From contig NZ_LR882982.1 in assembly GCF_904831005.1 (NCBI RefSeq), forward strand, positions 2,170,001 to 2,234,000: DNA of 64,000 nt. The letters run 5' to 3'. This stretch comes from Microbacterium hydrocarbonoxydans (lineage in GTDB: Bacteria; Actinomycetota; Actinomycetes; Actinomycetales; Microbacteriaceae). The notes beneath the pieces were generated by a model, which saw nothing but the letters and a program-made list of their open reading frames with translations, searched no databases and was not told where the DNA came from. Below, piece by piece: positions 61,339 through 64,000 of this stretch; within the stretch, counting starts at the first letter, position 1, and the number at the start of each line of letters is the position of its first letter. The position numbers and the translations under genes were made by a program.

Positions 61339-63321
61339 ATGGTCGCAGAGGCTCAGAACGTGCAGATCGACGGTCGTCGGCTGCGCATCACCAACCTCGA
61401 CAAGGTCGTGTATCCCGAGACCGGCACCACGAAGGGCGAGATCATCGCCTACTACACCGCGATCGCGCCGCACATGCTCCCGCTGCTCGCGGGGCGGCCC
61501 GTGACCCGCAAGCGCTGGGTCGAGGGCGTCGGGACGGCGGATGCTCCCGCCGACGCGTTCTTCACGAAGCAGCTCGAGCCGGGCGCTCCGAGTTGGATCC
61601 CACGACACGGGATCCTCCATTCCGACGGGACGAAGGAGTACCCGCTCGTCGATGACGTGCCCACCCTGGTCTGGCTGGCTCAGGTCGCTGCCATCGAGCT
61701 CCACGTGCCGCAGTGGCGTTTCGCCCCCGACGGGCTGCCGGGCAATCCCGACCGCCTGGTGCTCGACCTCGACCCCGGACCCGGCGTCGGCCTCGCGCAG
61801 TGCGCCGAGGTCGCGCGCATCGCACGTACTCTGCTGACCGACATCGGACTCGATCCTGTGCCGGTGACGAGCGGCAGCAAGGGCATTCACCTCTACGCGG
61901 GTCTTCCGGGCGCGCAGACCAGCGATGAGATCTCGGCGGTCGTGAAGGAGATCGCGCGGCTCATCGAGACCCAGCATCCTGATCTCGCCACGAGCACCAT
62001 GGCGAAGTCCGCCCGCGGCGGCAAGGTGTTCCTCGACTGGAGCCAGAACAACGGCAAGAAGACCACGATCTCGCCGTACTCGATGAGAGGACGCGCCCAG
62101 CCGTGGGTCGCTGCTCCGCGATCGTGGGAGGAGCTCGACGACCCCGAGCTGGCGCAGCTCGACTTCGCGACCGTGCTGGAGCGCGCCGAGACCGGAATCG
62201 ACCCGATCGCCCCGCTGCGCACGGACCACACCCCTCCGGCACCGCCCATACGAACGACTGAGGCGCGTGATGACGGTTCGACGAGGAGCCCGAGCGCCGC
62301 GCGACACCGCCCCCGCAGTTCTGCGGCGCCTCCGACATCGGCACGGGTCTCCCCTGCGCCGCTCTCCCCCATGCTCGCGGAGAACGGGACTCCCGCGATC
62401 GCCCGCGGTCTCAGTTCGCCCTCCTGGGTGGAGGTCAAGTGGGACGGCATCCGCGCGATCGGCTCATGGGCGGACGGACGGATGCTGCTGCATGCCCGCA
62501 GCGGCACCGACATCACGGCCCGCTATCCCGAGCTGACGGCTGACGGAGCCCCGTTCCTGCCTGTCGCAGACGCGATCGTGGACGGCGAGATCGTCGCATT
62601 CGACACGCACGGCAGGCCGAGCTTCTCGCTGCTGCAGAATCGCATGCACCTCACCCGACCGCGGGAGATCGAGCGCGAGGTCGTGCGCACGCCGATCGTC
62701 TACATGATCTTCGATCTGCTGCGGCTGGACGGGCACGACCTCAGCGCCATGCCGCTGGCGCAACGGCGCACGCTGCTCGAAGAGGTCGTCTCCGATCTCG
62801 ACGCGCCGGTGCAGGTTCCGCCGGTGTTCGACGATGTCGATGCCGCGCTGGCCGCCAGCGACGAGTTCGGCCTCGAGGGCGTGGTGGTGAAGGACCCTGC
62901 ATCCCGCTACCGGGCGGGTCAGCGCTCCCCCGCGTGGCTCAAGCTCAAGCACACCAGGATGCAGGAGGTCGTGATCGTCGGCATCCGTCCCGGCAAGGGA
63001 GATCGCGAAGGGACCTTCGGTTCCCTGCTGCTCGCCGTGCCGGAGTCCGGGCGAGACCTGAGATATGTCGGCCGCGTCGGCACCGGTTTCACCGACCGCA
63101 TGCTGCGCGACCTGCTCGCGCGCCTCGCCCCGTTGCGCGTCGATTCTGCGCCGCTCGACGGAGTGCCCGCGCTGGATGCCTCGGATGCACTGTGGGTGTC
63201 GCCCGAACTCGTCGGAGAGGTGGAGTTCGCCAACTGGACACCCGACGGCGTGCTCCGTCACTCCCGATGGCGCGGGCTGCGCCCCGACAAGTCGCCGGAC
63301 GAGGTCGTGGTCGAGAGCTGA
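61339..63321 (+). CDS. ligD: ATP-dependent DNA ligase LigD (polymerase plus ligase)
   Basis: End-joining enzyme of 660 residues. Residues about 1-290 are the archaeo-eukaryotic-primase type polymerase (catalytic LDLDPGPG with Asp143 and Asp145, SGSKGIHLYAG). A Pro/Arg-rich linker (about 297-342) leads to the ligase domain with Lys367 in EVKWDGIRA, YMIFDLLRLDG and LKLKHTRMQEVV. The 3'-phosphoesterase domain found in Mycobacterium LigD is absent. A TACGCT hexamer is 6 bases before the ATG, so it may be leaderless. It diverges from ku. Confidence 0.93.
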   Translation: MVAEAQNVQIDGRRLRITNLDKVVYPETGTTKGEIIAYYTAIAPHMLPLLAGRPVTRKRWVEGVGTADAPADAFFTKQLEPGAPSWIPRHGILHSDGTKEYPLVDDVPTLVWLAQVAAIELHVPQWRFAPDGLPGNPDRLVLDLDPGPGVGLAQCAEVARIARTLLTDIGLDPVPVTSGSKGIHLYAGLPGAQTSDEISAVVKEIARLIETQHPDLATSTMAKSARGGKVFLDWSQNNGKKTTISPYSMRGRAQPWVAAPRSWEELDDPELAQLDFATVLERAETGIDPIAPLRTDHTPPAPPIRTTEARDDGSTRSPSAARHRPRSSAAPPTSARVSPAPLSPMLAENGTPAIARGLSSPSWVEVKWDGIRAIGSWADGRMLLHARSGTDITARYPELTADGAPFLPVADAIVDGEIVAFDTHGRPSFSLLQNRMHLTRPREIEREVVRTPIVYMIFDLLRLDGHDLSAMPLAQRRTLLEEVVSDLDAPVQVPPVFDDVDAALAASDEFGLEGVVVKDPASRYRAGQRSPAWLKLKHTRMQEVVIVGIRPGKGDREGTFGSLLLAVPESGRDLRYVGRVGTGFTDRMLRDLLARLAPLRVDSAPLDGVPALDASDALWVSPELVGEVEFANWTPDGVLRHSRWRGLRPDKSPDEVVVES

Positions 63322-63325
63322 CTCC

Positions 63326-64000
63326 TCAGGCGTGATGCGGTTCGCAGTCGGACTGCTCGGCGGGTTCGATCTGGAACGTCGAATGCTCCACGTCGAAGTG
63401 GCGCGCCAGACATGAGTGGAGGTCGCTCAGCAACGTCGCCGAACGGCCGTCGGCGAGCAGCGCGGGCTCGACGCTGACATGCGCGGTGAACACGGGCGCA
63501 CCGCGCGTCAGCTGCCAGACGTGAACGTCGTGCACGCCGACCACGCCGTCGTAGTCGAGCAGGTGCTGGCGGATGTCGCTGACCGCGGTTCCCACGGGCG
63601 CCGACTCGGAGAGCACCGAGAACACCTCGCGGAGGAGTGCGACCGCACGCGGGATGATCAGCACCGCGATCATGAGCGACGCGATGGCATCAGCCGGCAT
63701 CCACCCTGTCGCCACGATCACGATCGCGGCGATGATCACCATCGCCGACCCGATCAGATCGCCCATCACCTCGAGATACGCGCCTCTGACGTTGATGCTC
63801 GTGCGCTGCGCCCGGCTCAGCAGCCACATCGAGAGCGCATTGGCGAGCAGACCGACCACGGCGACGATCAGCATCACGCCCCCGACGACCTCCGTCTCAC
63901 CGGGGTTCAGCAGACGCCCGACAGCCTCGACGGCGACCCAACCCGCCAGGAGGATCAGGATGATCGCATTGATCAGCGCCCCGAACACCTCGGCACGCTG
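63326..64000 (-). CDS. cation diffusion facilitator (CDF/CzcD-like), cut by window edge
   Basis: Metal efflux protein, incomplete at its N-terminus, which runs off the right end (the frame is still open at 64000). The visible 224 residues hold four membrane helices, one with metal-site NALSMWLLSRAQ, DLIGSAMVIIAA and the cytosolic domain with VHDVHVWQLTRGAPVFTAHV. The tail ends in Cys-Glu-Pro-His-His-Ala. Zn2+ or related ions are the usual substrates of the family. It lies 4 bases from ligD's stop on the other strand. Confidence 0.85.
   Translation of the reverse strand, partial: QRAEVFGALINAIILILLAGWVAVEAVGRLLNPGETEVVGGVMLIVAVVGLLANALSMWLLSRAQRTSINVRGAYLEVMGDLIGSAMVIIAAIVIVATGWMPADAIASLMIAVLIIPRAVALLREVFSVLSESAPVGTAVSDIRQHLLDYDGVVGVHDVHVWQLTRGAPVFTAHVSVEPALLADGRSATLLSDLHSCLARHFDVEHSTFQIEPAEQSDCEPHHA

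Overview
The window is high-GC actinobacterial chromosome, most likely from Microbacterium or a close relative in Microbacteriaceae. This rests on the 16S/23S sequences, the fused thiamine gene, the Rv3654c-type Tad locus, the infC/DUF1844 pair, and several start codons that sit 6-7 nt after a TANNNT -10 hexamer. I see no prophage, insertion sequence, transposase or CRISPR array. Nearly everything is core-genome housekeeping with some lineage-specific insertions.

Left end (1-5.7 kb): a ribosomal RNA operon on the minus strand. The 5S gene lies off the left edge. The order is 23S (95-3197), a tRNA-less spacer, and 16S (3603-5127), with two promoter candidates upstream. Long inverted repeats flank each rRNA and would form the RNase III processing stems. 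Region 5.7-12.4 kb: a family III CoA-transferase, a DUF4184 membrane protein, tyrS, a SatD-type regulator coupled to a membrane protein, a divergent DUF1349 gene that shares an operator-like palindrome with satD, and a DUF559 protein.

12.5-27.2 kb: the tightly overlapping arginine operon argC-J-B-D-F-H (no argR or argG), a TPP-riboswitch-controlled thiamine salvage operon (thiM and a three-domain ThiE-ThiD-TenA protein), an NAD-dependent epimerase-like gene, and pheS-pheT. 27.3-37.7 kb: the glutamate-type ABC transporter gluABCD, preceded by a three-gene sensory cluster (response regulator, histidine kinase, TAXI solute-binding lipoprotein), then trmH-type methyltransferase, rplT, rpmI and infC. 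The infC gene appears to start at the rare codon ATC. A DUF1844 gene diverges from infC.

37.7-49.2 kb: SseB-like protein, hisA/priA, a divergent proline-rich MinD/ParA-like ATPase, hisH-hisB-hisC, a LysM protein divergent from lexA, an S9 peptidase, smpB, ftsX and an extended ftsE. 49.3-54.8 kb: two tandem DUF2510 membrane proteins (the second with a septum-formation-like C-terminus), prfB, and an MFS-Nudix pair. 54.9-59.4 kb: a seven-gene Tad pilus/secretion operon. 59.5-64 kb: tRNA-Leu(UAG), a DedA protein, the divergent NHEJ pair ku and ligD (polymerase and ligase domains only), and a CDF cation transporter cut by the right edge.

The most interesting points are the TAXI/two-component/glutamate-uptake module and its upstream direct repeat, the ATC start of infC, the satD operator, the MinD-like gene splitting the his cluster, and the DUF2510 pair placed between prfB and ftsEX. 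None of these is proven novel from sequence alone.
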